The notes beneath the pieces were generated by a model. The model ran no database searches. It was not told where the DNA came from and saw only the letters and a program-made list of their open reading frames with translations. DNA of 64,000 nucleotides from Meghimatium bilineatum (lineage: Eukaryota > Mollusca > Gastropoda > Stylommatophora > Philomycidae), in contig CM067302.1 of assembly GCA_034231615.1 (NCBI GenBank), forward strand, positions 9,249,603 through 9,313,602. Reading direction: 5' to 3'. This document shows positions 34,801 through 49,800 of this stretch, piece by piece; position 1 is the first letter of the stretch, and the number at the start of each line of letters is the position of its first letter. Position numbers and translations under genes: made by a program.

Positions 34801-37800
34801 TTATGATTAAGAAGGTACAAGTGGGTCTCGTTCGCGAACAGTGGATTGAGGCCTTGAGAAAGGCGAGCCTGAAAGTGGTTACATTTATTTTCGTGCCTGG
34901 ACATGTGGGCGTTCGAGGCAATGAAAGAGCTGATCAACTGGCATCATGCGCGATTGTGGCACAGGGCGATGGGGCAATGGATCGTGCTGACGTTTTGAAC
35001 TCCATGAGAGATATAACACGCGAGAGTGAGACTAATGTGGATGATGATTCCTTTTCAATGGCCAGGATTAAAGATCAGGGACTGAAATATGGTGTTGCTA
35101 GAAGTGAACATTTTGGAGGGCGCAGAAGAATGATGGTCAACCAGCATAGGACCGGTACTGTCAGCAGAAGTGTAATGGCGGATACACTCAAGGAGAGATG
35201 GGAGCAACTATGGACGTGTCCGGTTTGCGGTGATGATGATCCGACGACTGACTAACTAACTAACATACTTCGAATCTGCAAAAATTTGTGATTATCCTAC
35301 CATAAACTACTATACCAATAACTGTTACATCTTACGCCTGTGTGTTGCTGGGGCCTGAGCGGGGATCAAAGAATAGCAACACTGTTTACCTTCCATGCAT
35401 GTCATAAGTGACAACTAAGGAGGTTATGGGATGGAGTTAGCTTTCCCATCCCATATAGGGTCAGTGACCAAAAGCCATGCAGAAGTTGGGTGTGTCAGGC
35501 TGAAAGGCGCAGATATCACAGCGATGCTGTAAACCATGACACAACGCATTCTCTGGACTATATTCCTGCTAATCTGCAGGGGTTTGAGAACAAGCGTAGA
35601 AGAAGTCACATCCCTATCACTTCACATAAAAAATAACTGACCATCCTACTGTGAAATACTAATACCAATAATTGTTATATATCTGAAACTTCACATACCT
35701 GCAACAATTTATTCTTGTGATTACCTTTGCAGGTAGCAGTTTTGGATTACTTACTATTAATGATTGCTTCTCAATATAATGACTGGACTCATGCTGACCA
35801 CATCATCCATTTATGCTGTTGGTCAATGAAAAATACCTGGGCCTAACACTGTTTTTCCTGATATGCCTCAAATGTGTACAAGGGAAATTTTTACGAACAT
35901 AACAAAGAGGATGAAGGTCATTGGTCACTGGATCAGCAACCAGTGAAATCATTAATGCTCTTTTCTTTGCATCAACAGATCTGGGTGTTCAGGCCAAGCG
36001 ACAGATACCTAAATTTACACAGTTTGGTCCTTTCATTGGAGAATTGGTTGATTCTCTGGCTAGTGTGACCAGGAAATATTTTCCTCTCATGGTTAGTTTT
36101 ATCATCTTCAGTCTGAGATATAAATTTTGTATGTTTTTTTTTCCTAATCTGAAAGGTATGCAAAGAATAACAACACTGATCTCCTATGCATGTCATAAGA
36201 GGTGTTTAAGAATCTTTGGAGGTGAAAGTGACTGTCAGATCACATAGGTCAAGGTGACCAAAAGTTATGCTGAATATATCTGCGAAAGAGATAGATATAA
36301 CAGCCAAACTGTAAACCAGGACTCAATACATTCTGTTCTCAAAACTACATTCTGTTAACCAGCAGGAAATAATCTTCATGGATAACAAACAGATGCAATT
36401 TCAAAATTGGATGTGTTAGGCCATAGGTAGAAATAAACTGAAGAAACAACACATTTCTGTTCTATGTACTGTTCGGCTAGAAATCTAGTAGGTACATCCT
36501 GCTGCAAGAGAGATCTAGTAGGAACATCCTGCAGCAAGAGAGATCTATAGTCCGTTCAGATTCGTTTGCCAAGATGTTATGATTTATAATTCAAAAAGTT
36601 CTTGATGATTTCACATGAATTTTGGCATACGTTGTTAAAATGTCCATGTCGCGAAAACATATGTGTTACTTGATGTCTAGCTGTAACGGTTATTTGAAAG
36701 CGGCGAATTCTTTTGATGTTTGCCCATGTAAATATTATTTCGACCATAAACAAAATATTTTACAGTAATCTAGTGCAATGATGACCCATAGGCGTGTCCA
36801 CAAAATTTTACATGGTGGCAGGTGTAAAAAAATTTAAAATATATCTTTTGTTCGTAGAGTCAATTTGATATTGTTCCATGCTCTTGGTGTGAGTTTCACA
36901 AATGTTGTCGCTGCCTTTGAAATAAGTACATATATTTCTTCATGTAAGGACATATTGTCTGTAATAGTTGATCCAAGATATCTGAACTTCTGTATTGAAT
37001 CAAGCGGGCTAATTTTTATAAGTAATGGTTGATGGTTTGCTTATAACATTTTTTTGAATTGCTTGGGTGGTATTGAGCAATGAAATGTTTTACAAATCAA
37101 CTTGTAAATTTTGCAAATCAAACTTTTTTAGTGTAGACTTAATCAGAGTAATGATCATTCATAATCAGACGAGTCAAATAGGTCGATTACTGTTTTCGGC
37201 TGAACAAACAACAAACCTTCCTTTTTCCAATATTCCTCTTCTTGGCGTAACACATGATCCTCACATTTCACCCAGTAGTCTTTATGTATATTTGATAGAG
37301 CCTGATTTGTAAGTGTCTCAATATCACATAATTTGAAAGTTGTATTTGTAGATGCTACGTGTCCTTTAACTTTTGCCCAAATTAGCTCTATAGGATTTAA
37401 GTGTGCATGATATGGAGGTAGTCTCAAACATCTATGACCATGTTCTTCAATTAACTTGTCTATTTTAAATATCTTTGTTCGTTGTGTCTGTTTTACAAGG
37501 TTAAGCAATTCGGGTTTCAAGTACCTGTCGGTAACTGGTATGTGTTCTTTTATGAGCCACGTTTTGATTGCATCTTTTGTACTTGATGATGTTGGGATTC
37601 TATCTTCTACGTTCACTACGTTATGGTATGAAGCATTGTCCATTATCAGACAAGAAGGTCTATCTAATATTGGAAGTATACTTTTTTCGATCCAGTCTTC
37701 GAATATGTGCCCATTCATTTCGGAGTGGTAGTCTCTATTGTCAATGGATTTTGAAATGAAAATTAGATGAGCATTCTGCAACAACCCATTATGTCTGCTA

Positions 37801-40800
37801 CCTGCATGTGCAACTATCAAACGTTGCCCTTTACTACTTGGTACTGATCTTTTAATACTTCCATCTGCTAACTGCCATTCCTTTTCATTTGTATGATGAG
37901 CGTTGATCCAAGTTTCATCTAAATACACAATATCATAACCATTCTCGCGCATTCCCTTCACTTCACGTAAATACTTGCTTCTAAGAGCTACCAGATGTGG
38001 CTTTTCACAAATAATGTTTTTTCCACCAGCATACTTTCTAAAGGTGAAGCCTGCATTTCTTACAGTTTTCCATAATAAAGTTTTTGATATTTCAATGTCG
38101 TTATTAGTTTTCAGCCAAATCTTCAACTTTCTAAGTGTCACTTCTTCGTTTTTATCAAACATTCTACATATTTCTCTTTTTACTAGGTCCTTATCGAAAC
38201 TGTCTATCTTTTCTTTCCTTCCTTGCTTTCGTGAATTTGTTGGCAATAAATATCCGCTTGCTTCCACTATTCGATCAAATGAACGTTTACACAAACCTAA
38301 AATATGCATTGTTCTCTTCTCAGGATTTGATAAAGAACAATAAAGATGTCCCTTTTTACGCTCTCTGCAGAAGTATTGATAAATCTTTATAGCAATGTTA
38401 TGCTCAGTAAAATATTTCGCTTTCAGATTCATTCTCACATAGACTTGCAGAAGGTAATATGCTTAGTGCCGCCTACTTTCTGTAAATATTGAGACGTGCC
38501 TCTGACTTGTGACTTGAAATCGAGTCAATAGCCGTTTTTGATTTCACATAATTCTAAGTTCAGGAAAAATAATATTTGGTGCTAAACGGGAATTTCCATA
38601 TGTAACATTGCTTTATACAAATGTACAGTGGAAACAACTACTTTTAGAACGGTGCACATTCTACCGTGAGGGTCATGCCTTTATATTTAATAATCAGCTG
38701 TGAGATGTAAGCATCTACATAATCCAGCGATTGTTTATAATTTAGATTAACTTTTTTTTAATATAGGTTAAATAAGGTATCTTTGATACTGGATCACATT
38801 TCTTTGATAAAAAAATATTTCTATAGCGACATTATTATTCTAAACCTAACTTCAAATGATCAATCCAAATGAACAATACGTTTTTGATAAAAATAATTTA
38901 ACATCTCGGCAAACGAATCTGAACGGACTATAGTAGGAACATCCTGCTACAAGAGAGATCTAGTAGGAACATCCTGCTACAAGAGACATTTAGTTGGAAC
39001 ATCCTGCTACAAGAGAGATCTAGTATGAACATCCTGCTACAAGAGAGATCTAGTAGGAAAATCATGCTACAAGAGACATCTAGTAAGAACATCCTGCTAC
39101 AAGAGAGATCTAGTAGGAACATCCTGCTACAAGAGAGATCTAGTAAGAACATCCTGCTACAAGAGAGATCTAGTAGGAACATCCTGGTACAAGAGAGATC
39201 TGATTTGAGTGAAAACGAATGCCAAAAATATATACAGATTCAGATGCAGACCAGTGGACATTGTACCTTTCTCCTTTCGTAGCAAAACTCAAAAGATGGC
39301 AGAAAATGTCACTGCAGATGGGTCAACAAATCTGGAAAAAGAAATAGCTGTCTAGAATCATACCCATGACGATTCATGATTACTTCTGCACTAGAATGTC
39401 ACTCTTCGTCGACCAAACATGCATCCATGAACCCCCTCCGTAACACAATTATTCATTAGAGACAACGATCCTTCTTGTCAGGAAAGCTATTGCCTGCCAG
39501 CAGCTATTTCCTCACAGCTAACGATTATTTTATCATTATTATCTTCCAGAGAAGATGTCATACTGGCTTGTGATAACTGGTTTAGTTTGAAAAATTAGTG
39601 ATTTTATTCTGGTATTTTCAAAGCTACACAAAGATGGTAGAAATGTATAAATTCAGGTGGTGGCTACATTGAGAAGGAATAAGCACTGTGCCAAATTTCA
39701 GCTTTCTCCACCTACTCTGTCATGGTATAGACATATGATACGCCCCTTTTATTAAGTGTCTATAGGTTCTAGCCATAATTTGATTCTGAAAATATACTTG
39801 TTGTAATCATGTTATTTAGCTTTACAGCTGGGTTCTAATCAGTTGCAATTTAGCTGTACATCTGGTGCAGTTAACAGTATACAAAACATACATCAATATT
39901 CAGCCATGAAGAATTTATCAATAAAAATACAGAACAATAAGAGAACAGAACAGAGAGCACTCAGAGGATAGAACAGAGAACAATCAGAGAAGAGAACAGG
40001 ACAGAAAAGAGAACAGAATAGATCAGAGAACAGAACAATCAGAGAACAGAACAATTGGAGAACATAACAAAGAACAATCACAGAGCAGAACAGAGAACAA
40101 TCGGAGAAGAAATAATACTAATAATAATAATATTGCAAATGGACTAGACTCACTGACATTTAATAAATTGCTGCTCTGTGACCTGCATCTGTGGACCAAC
40201 AACACAAGAGACCAGACATACTGCATGACTGTCCCACACAGAGCCACAGCCTGGAGCATCTATAAACCAAACCAAATTGGGCCCAGAGATGACATGCACA
40301 CCAGAGTGCACAGGCCGGCGCTCCATAGCTGGTCGAGCATCAGGGTCAGTGAACAGCTGGCCGAGATCCTAGTACACTTCAACGCAGTGGGCCTGGGAAC
40401 AAGAGTTCAGCAACCCTGCTGTAGCCTGGTCAAATACTAGGGATCGAAGATACGAGAATGCCAATCCCGGCCCAGAATAATGCTGGCTGAAGACGGATGT
40501 GTCAGGTCGAAAGGCGCAGATAACGCAGCTTGCTGTAAAACATGACAACACAGATCACCCTCATACGTCCTTCTCAGGACGGTCAGCGGAATGCTTTCAG
40601 AGGGTCCACCGCAAGGCGTACGACGAAGAAGAAGAAACAAAACCAAATTGTGAGGAATACACAGCAACCTAAAATGAGTTGCTCTATACATGACCAGTAT
40701 CAAACTGCAATAGTGATTGATCGTAGAGTAAAAAGAGGAAACCTTCTATATCTACGCAGGCATCTATCTATAAAAGTTTGTAGTTTTCTGGTTGTCCATT

Positions 40801-43800
40801 TTGCTGTTGTTGTCCATGTCTCTTAGCAATATAGTATCAATGATTTTACATGTTAATGTATTGTATTCATGATTATTTTCACATGTCAATGTATTGTATT
40901 CATGATTATTTTCACATGTCAATGTATTGTATTCATGATTATTTTCACACGTCAGTGTATTGTATTCATGATCAATTTTACACGTCAATGTATTGTATTT
41001 ATGATTATTTTCACACGTCAATGTATTGTATTCATGATTATTTTCACATGTCAATGTATTGTATTCATGATTATTTTCACACGTCAGAATATTATATTCA
41101 TGATCAATTTTACATGTCAATGTATTGCATTCATGATCAATTTTACATGTCAATGTAATGTATTTATGATCAATTTTCAGTTAGAATACCCGGATGGAAA
41201 TGTCAAGTATTTCGAAACTGAAGATGAAAACAAATGTAATTGGATGATGTTTGTGCGGCCTGCTAAGACTTTTGCTGAACAGAATCTGGTAGTCTTCCAG
41301 CACAAACAAGATATATACTTCAATGCCACTAAGCTTATTGAAAGTAAACAAGAATTGAAGGTGAGAATTCTCCGAATTTTTTTTTTCTGTCTGACTTTTT
41401 CATTGTTACAGCAGTATTTAGACATCTCCCATTTAAACATTTCCCATTTAGACAACTCCCATTTAGACATCTCCCATTTAGACAACTCCCATTTAGACAT
41501 CTCCCATTTAGACATCTCCCATTTAGACATCTCCCATTTAGACAACTCCCATTTAGACATCTCCCATTTAGACAACTCCCATTTAGACATCTCCCATTTA
41601 GACATCTCCCATTTAGACATCTCCCATTTAGACATCTCCCATTTAGACAACTCCCATTTAGACATCTCCCATTTAGACATCTCCCATTTAGACATCTCCC
41701 ATTTAGACAACTCCCATTTAGACATCACCCATTTAGACAACTCCCATTTAGACATCTCCAATTTAGACAACTCCCATTTAGACATTATGGTGCTCTGCAG
41801 TCAGAAAGGGCTTATCATCTTGTTAAAAGGCAAGTAATGCAGAAGCCCAACACCAGAGAGTGGTTAGAAAGTCTTGGATTTAAAAAATCCGTCTACAGTG
41901 GTCATTCCATGCCCAAACTGTCCAAGAACATTTGCAGCTTGAATAGGGCTTATTAGCTATCTATGAACTATTAGGCATGGACATAATTTCAACTGATTTT
42001 TGTAAAGTGGATGTAACAAATGGTCATAATCACTTCTTGATTAGAAATAGCATCACAGCACGTGGGTCACTCCCATGTGTTCTGCCCTCCGTTCCAGCAG
42101 CCATCCAGGTGTATGTAGACTCAGAGTCTCGGTCAGGTGTTGATTGCGAGTCCCAGTCAGCTGTTTATTGCAAGATCTTCAGGGCCTTCTACAAAATATA
42201 CTTTACCGTCCCTCCCCTCTAGATACTCCCACTTCTACCATTCTCTGTATGTGTACGTTCTCAACCTCATTGACATCATCTTCATCTTGAAATGAATTTA
42301 TTACTTGATAAAGTCTGCTTTGTCTCTTCTCAGCGTTGTGCAGTCTATCGCCGCATTGCCTGCCAATAAGTCGGATTTCTCGTTTCCTCTGACCCCAGCA
42401 TGATCAGGGCAGTATATCCATGTAATGCTCTGGACAAGTGAGTTATTCAATAAGTCGCACAATTCTTTTCTCAGCATGTACTTTTCTATCTTGCACTTAA
42501 TTCTATTCAATTAAGTGCTGCTGTAACTCCCTCTATCTCCATCCTCATGCTCGATGTGACAGTAGAATATGCTGAAGATTTCTCAACCAACTTCACGCCG
42601 TTTCTGTACACAACAGAACCCCCCACCGCTTTTATTTGTGTTTCTATTAACGCTCCGTTAACATCTGTGTATATAATTACGTCTTGTAGTTTCAGGTGTA
42701 GCTGGGCGAGTTCATGCACTGTAACCTGCGCTCTGATACCAGTCCATTTTTGACACACTTTATCCAGTTGTATTATTACTTTAGTCAGCAATTTCTCAGT
42801 GTCTACCTCCACACATTGACTGCCCTTTCCTGTTTCTTCAAATTCACAAACTCTTCGCAGTGTGCACATATGAAAAACCCAAGTACAGTTAAGTCGATCC
42901 TCTGCCTTTTGAATCCATTTTTTAAAACAGTATTTGCATACTTTACGGGATAATGTGTCCATGGTTTTAACAAAACAAATCATACATTATTTAACTAAAC
43001 GAACTTTTGCTAAAGATGCATACAACGTGGCATCCATCGATCTGCGTGCAACACACAGAGATCCATACCCCACCTCTGGAAGACGCTTGGGAGAGGGGCG
43101 ATCTCAGTGCATTGCACATAGATCGAATGATGAGTAAGCCAGTGTGTTGCCAGGGCCGAGAGGGGAACAAATAATAGCAACACTGTTTACCTTCCATGCA
43201 TGTCATAAGAGGTGACTAAGGAGGTTATGGGATGGAGTTGGCCGCCCTATCCCAGATAGGGTCAGTGACCCACAGCCATGCTGAAGTCGGATGTGTCAGG
43301 TAGAAAGGCACAGATATTGCAGCATTGCTGTAAACCATGACACAACGCATTCTATTCTCCGGACTACATCCTGCTAATCTGCAGGAGTTTGAGAACAAAT
43401 GAAGAAGAAGAATGGTTAGTAGCAGATGATGTGTATTTTTTATCTCCGCATCACGGAAGTTGTATGAAATCAAGCTTAATATTAAAATATTGGAATGTGT
43501 GTGGACACATCCACAAGCGTTTGCGCTTTTTGCATTTCAGCCAAACACATCCGACTTCAGCACGGCTTTTGAATCATGTTGAGCAATGAGAACTGACAGC
43601 AAACTACACCCTTAAACTGCCACAGTCGCTTCTTACAACATGCATGGCAGGTTATAGTGTTGCTACTCTTTGCTCACCTTTCGGATACTAGAGAGTATCA
43701 AACTAGTAATCTTTATAAAATGTTTGCCTGTGTGTTGAATATGCTGAAATCCTTCTTCTTCTTCGTTCATTCTCAAACTCCTGTTGGATTTCTCTTATAG

Positions 43801-46800
43801 CAGGACCATGGTCCTATTAGATTTCCAGCAGGATGTAGTCCAGAGAATGAAATGCGTTGTGTTGCCGTTTTATTTACGCCGATGGCCCTACACATCCGTC
43901 TTTGGTGGGGAATGTGCTGAAATAAGAGCAAAACAATATTAAAATGTGCCATGCATGTTATAAGAGCAACTGAGGAGGGATTATATAGAGTAGATCAGGG
44001 GGGCCCTACCGGGTGGATTCACAGGTGGCAGATAGTCACCATATATGGAGTGTGGTTCAGATAAACACTAGATCTCTGGTTGAATAAGCAGTTGCTTACA
44101 AAACTGGCGATGTTTCCCACCAGGGCAGGGTGGGATGTCAGGTGGTGCTGATATCCCCATTGAAATACCCCATATGTCTTGTTACGGGCAGTTGCAGAGT
44201 ATGAGTTGCTATAAGCTTAAACCATTAGGGAAATTGGAAATAACTAAACAAAAACAGAAGATGGGGATTTGGATCCTGTTCTCCCCCAGCCAGCCTCATC
44301 TCATAAGAGAAAAATCTCAGATAGTAGTAAAACAGGCAACTCTTCAGACCAACTACTCGGCAGCAGGTGTTCAGAAAGACAGGACACTTAGGAATTCTTC
44401 TTCTTTCATTCACTTGAAACATGACTATATCTGTAATTCTGTCTCCTGAATAAAACTCACTGTCTTTTGTAGTTCATACAGTGGCCCATAGAGCTTTGAT
44501 ACACACTTAGGAATGAGAAAACTCTAGACTAAGCCTGGGCAGATGGTGTTCATAAGCCTGGGAGGGCAGATTGTCTAAGGAAAGCAAACCTGATATAATT
44601 ACTGGTGGAAATTGGATGCACTTGGCCATATGACGCATAACAAAGTGCAACATATCTTATATGCTCTAATGGAGTGGGACAACAGATTCTAGATATGGTA
44701 CTCTGCATAAGACGTCTTGCCTTGTAGGTAGAGTGTCAGGCCCCATGCCTCGATTGGTAACCACCCAAGCAACTGATGGTTATCCTGGCACATTTAAAAA
44801 AAACAACAGGAAATGGAAATAGTAGGAAAATACGACTGCTCAAATTACACAACAATAAAGAAAACTGAATATACTTCATTGGAATGCAGAAGAAATTTAC
44901 CACAAAAGCAGGCCCTAACAGTTAGATTCAGATAGTAGCAATATAGTTGTTGCTTTCATGCAAGAAACGCATCGTAACCCACAACACACATTATACTCGG
45001 AGTGTCATTAAGAGATAGAATTAGAAATGATAACATCAGACAGATAATCAAAACTACGACTGCATAATAGAGGGCCATGATTGTCTATGCCAGCCGGCAT
45101 GGCACCTGATGATGATGATCACCCAACTTTCTACTCCTCAAGGAGGCCAAAAAAAAACACCCAACTCCTGATCTAGCATCCCCCTACTCTCTTCTACCCT
45201 TCACTTTGTTCCTGACTTACGGATCACAGTACAAAACCTAACCCTAAAACTTAACCCGTTATATTGTTTGTATGTTTTCTCAGAATGTAGACCATATGAT
45301 AAATAAATATATGGGAAAGTAATAGAATTAGTTAAATGGCAGTTTTGTATTGAACATGACTCTACTAATAAGAGGTGGTAGCTTGAGAACAAACAAAAAA
45401 TTTAAAAAAATTGTCTTGAATCTCTTGGTCTATTTGATTTCTCCCCAAACACAGGTTTGGTATGCAGCTCATTATGCCGAACGACTTGGTGTCAAGCCAT
45501 TGAATATGACAGAGGAAGATTTGCAAGGTATTTTATTCTATTTCTTGACATTACAAAAGGGATCTCTGTTGCAAAGTGTGGTCAAATCATTTGCTCTTGT
45601 GTTTCAAAGTGTGGTCAAGTCATTTGCTCTTGTGTTGCAAAGTGTGATCAAATCATTTGCTCTTGTGTTCAAAGTGTGGTCAAATCATTTGCTCTTGTGT
45701 TCGTGAGACTTTGAGATGCAACATTTTGTTTACAATTTAATTTGTCCAGAGATCCTTGGAGACATATGCGAAAGAAGAATTGCAACATACTAACCTAATA
45801 AGCTTAGCAACCTATGACCTGTCTCTGGCAGGTGAAAAGTAGGAAAGATAGTGATGAAGTTTTGCTAATTACTGGAAACACACATGATAATACACAGTAA
45901 TGGATGTTCCAACCAAAAGGTCTTTATAAAGAACAAATTCACAAAATAATAAGAGTAAAAATGGCACTGTACACATTTACATGCCAGAACTAAATATGGA
46001 TACACACCAGAAGAGTAAAAACTAGAAGGTCAGAGGTGAAACAACAAACAGTTAACTGGAAAAAAATTTGCCTATTGGATGTAAGTGTTGCTTAAGTTAT
46101 ACCTATTAACAATCTCTCTTTGAGCAGACAGATAAATATGCAGATAAAACTTTTTGTTAAAAAATAAGATCAACCTAGCCTCAGATGCCATTCACAGAAC
46201 TACTATGCTGATTTGTGAGCTGTCTTTGTGCTTGTGCCATTCTAAACACTACTTTTCTGCCTTCAAGTAGTTTTTTTTTATCTAGTCTGGGTAATGTATG
46301 GATCTAGGTAATGTTTGTATCTGGGTAATGTTTGTATCTGGGTAGTGTTTGTATCTGGGTAATGTTTGTATCTGGGTAGTGTTTGTATCTGGGTAGTGTT
46401 TGTATCTGGTAGTGTTTGTATCTGGTAGTGTTTGTATCTGGTAGTGTTTGTATCTGGTAGTGTTTGTATCTGGTTGTGTTTGTATCTGGGTAGTGTTTGT
46501 ATCTGGGTAATGTTTGTATCTGGGTAGTGTTTGTATCTGGTAGTGTTTGTATCTGGTAGTGTTTGTATCTGGTAGTGTTTGTATCTGGTAGTGTTTGTAT
46601 CTGGTAGTGTTTGTATCTGGTAGTGTTTGTATCTGGTAGTGTTTGTATCTAGGTAGTGTTTGTATCTAGGTAGTGTTTGTATCTGGTAGTGTTTGTATCT
46701 GGTAGTGTTTGTATCTGGGTAGTGTTTGTATCTGGGTAGTGTTTGTATCTGGGTAGTGTTTGTATCTGGGTAGTGTTTGTATCTGGGTAATATTTGTATC

Positions 46801-49800
46801 TGGGTAATGTTTGTATCTGGGTAATGTTTGTATCTGGGTAATGTTTGTATCTGGGTAGTGTATAGATCTAGGTAATGTTTGTATCTGGGTAGTGTTTGTA
46901 TCTGGTAGTGTTTGTATCTGGTAGTGTTTGTATCTGGGTAGTGTTTGCATCTGGTAGTGTTTGCATCTGGTAGTGTTTGTATCTGGTAGTGTTTGTATCT
47001 GGTAGTGTTTGTATCTGGGTAGTGTATAGATCTAGGTAGTGTGTGTATCTTTTTGTGTTTGTATCTTTTTGTGTTTGTATCTTTTTGTGTTTGTATCTGG
47101 TAGTGTTTGTATCTGGTAGTGTTTGCATCTGGTAGTGTTTGCATCTGGTAGTGTTTGTATCTGGTAGTGTTTGTATCTGGGTAGTGTTTGTATCTGGTTG
47201 TGTTTGTATCTGGTAGTGTTTGTATCTGGTAGTGTTTGTATCTGGTAGTGTTTGTATCTGGTAGTGTTTGTATCTGGTAGTGTTTGTATCTGGTAGTGTT
47301 TGCATCTGGTAGTGTTTGTATCTGGTAGTGTTTGTATCTAGGTAGTGTTTGTATCTGGTAGTGTTTGTATCTGGTAGTGTTTGTATCTGGGTAGTGTTTG
47401 TATCTGGGTAGTGTTTGTATCTGGGTAGTGTTTGTATCTGGGTAATGTTTGTATCTGGGTAATGTTTGTATCTGGGTAGTGTATAGATCTAGGTAATGTT
47501 TGTATCTGGGTAGTGTTTGTATCTGGTAGTGTTTGTATCTGGTAGTGTTTGTATCTGGGTAGTGTTTGCATCTGGTAGTGTTTGCATCTGGTAGTGTTTG
47601 TATCTGGTAGTGTTTGTATCTGGTAGTGTTTGTATCTGGGTAGTGTATAGATCTAGGTAGTGTGTGTATCTTTTTGTGTTTGTATCTTTTTGTGTTTGTA
47701 TCTGGTAGTGTTTGTATCTGGTAGTGTTTGCATCTGGTAGTGTTTGCATCTGGTAGTGTTTGTATCTGGTAGTGTTTGTATCTGGGTAGTGTTTGTATCT
47801 GGTTGTGTTTGTATCTGGTAGTGTTTGTATCTGGTAGTGTTTGTATCTGGTAGTGTTTGTATCTGGTAGTGTTTGTATCTGGTAGTGTTTGTATCTGGTA
47901 GTGTTTGCATCTGGTAGTGTTTGTATCTGGGTAGTGTTTGTATCTGGTAGTGTTTGCATCTGGTAGTGTTTGTATCTGGGTAGTGTTTGTATCTGGTAGT
48001 GTTTGTATCTGGTAGTGTTTGTATATGGGTAGTGTTTGCTTGTGGGTAGTGTTTGTATCTAGGTAGTGTTTGTATCTGGGTAGTGTTTGTATCTGGGTAG
48101 TGTTTGCTTGTGGGTAGTGTTCGTACCTGGGTAGTGTTTGTTTGTGGGTAGTGTTTGTTTGTGGGTAGTGTTTGTATCTGGGTAGTGTTTGTATCTGGGT
48201 AGTGTTTGTTTGTGGGTAGTGTTTGTATCTGGGTAGTGTTTGTTTGTGGGTAGTGTTTGTATCTGGGTCGTGTTTGCTTGTGGGTAGTGTTTGTATCTAG
48301 GTAGTGTATAGATCTAGGTAATGTTTGTATATGGGTAGTGTTTGTATCTTGTCTGCGTAGTGTTTGCATCTGAGTAGTGTTTGTATCTGGGTAGTGTTTG
48401 CATCTGGGTAGTGTTTGTATCTTGTCTGCGTAGTGTTTGTATCTGGGTAGTGTTTGCAGCTGGGTAGTGTTTGTATCTTGTCTGCGTAGTGTTTGTATCT
48501 GGGTAGTGTTTGTATCTTGTCTGGGTGGTGTTTGTATCTTGTCTGCGTAGTGTTTGCATCTGGTTAGTGTTTGTATCTGGGTAGTGTTTTCATCTGGGTA
48601 GTGTTTGTATCTGGGTAGTGTTTTCATCTGGGTAGTGTTTGTATCTGGGTAGTGTTTTCATCTGGGTAGTGTTTGTATCTGGGTAGTGTTTGTATCTTGT
48701 CCGCATAGTGTTTGTATCTGGGTAGTGTTTGTATCTTGTCTGGGTAGTGTTTGTATCTTGTCTGCGTAGTGTTTGCATCTGGTTAGTGTTTGTATCTGGG
48801 TAGTGTTTTCATCTGGGTAGTGTTTGTATCTGGGTAGTGTTTTCATCTGGGTAGTGTTTGTATCTGGGTAGTGTTTTCATCTGGGTAGTGTTTGTATCTG
48901 GGTAGTGTTTGTATCTTGTCTGGGTAGTATCTTGTATGCATCTGGATAGTGTTTGCATCTTGGTAGTGTTTGCTTATGCATAGTGTTTGTATCTGGTTAG
49001 TGTATGCATCTGGGTAGTGTTTGTATCTTGTCTGACAATCAATAAAAGGCAGTACTGCTAGTAAAACTGTATGAAAGTAATACTCACGAGGGAAACAGAT
49101 AATGAAGTTTTACTGTACGACGACTGACACACTATCCGACAGTGATAGTGCGTTAGTCATTGTACAGTAAATCTTCATTACCTGTTTCCTACGTGAGTAC
49201 TATCTTGTCTAGCCACATTAGCGCAGTGGTTAGTGCACTGGCTTCGCATATGAGTGGTCCTGAGTTCATTCCCCAGTTGAGGTGGAAATGTTTTTCAGAT
49301 CGCAATGGCTCCCGGGTTGACCCAGCCTTAAATGGGTACCGGATTAATCCGGGAAGTAAAGACTGCGAGGGAGAGGAGATGGCTACCGCCCTCATTTGCA
49401 GAGCCTGTGAAATGTGAGATCGCTGACATCTCACACCCCTACGACATTAATAAATGCTGTGGGTTACTTTACATTTTTACTTTACTATCTTGTCTGAGTA
49501 TTGTTTGTATCTGGGTAGTGTTTGTTGTCTGAGTAGTGTTTGTTGTCTGAGTAGTGTTTGTAACTCGTCTAGGCTGTGTTTGTATCTGGGTAATGTTTGT
49601 ATCTGGGTAATATTTGCAGCTGGGTAGTGTTTGTATCTGGGTAGTGTTTGTTGTCTGAGTAGTGTTTGTAACTCGTCTAGGCTGTGTTTGTATCTGGGTA
49701 ATGTTTGTATCTGGGTAATGTTTGCAGCTGGGTAGTGTTTGTATCTGGGTAATGTTTGCAGCTGGATAGTGTTTGTATCTGGGTAATGTTTGCAGCTGGG

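Noticed and set aside
40869-41837. A 322-codon ORF reading through exon 12 and its flanking arrays
   Set aside because: Only 41181-41360 is exon. The rest is 33-bp and 15-bp tandem repeat outside good splice borders.
46278-48846. Minus-strand ORFs of up to 324 codons (TNTTRYKHYQIQ)
   Set aside because: Frame of a 17-bp minisatellite (51-nt period); no other coding feature.
49211-49290. tRNA gene
   Set aside because: Has A and B boxes but no foldable acceptor stem or intact anticodon arm, and is followed by a SINE body with a target duplication.
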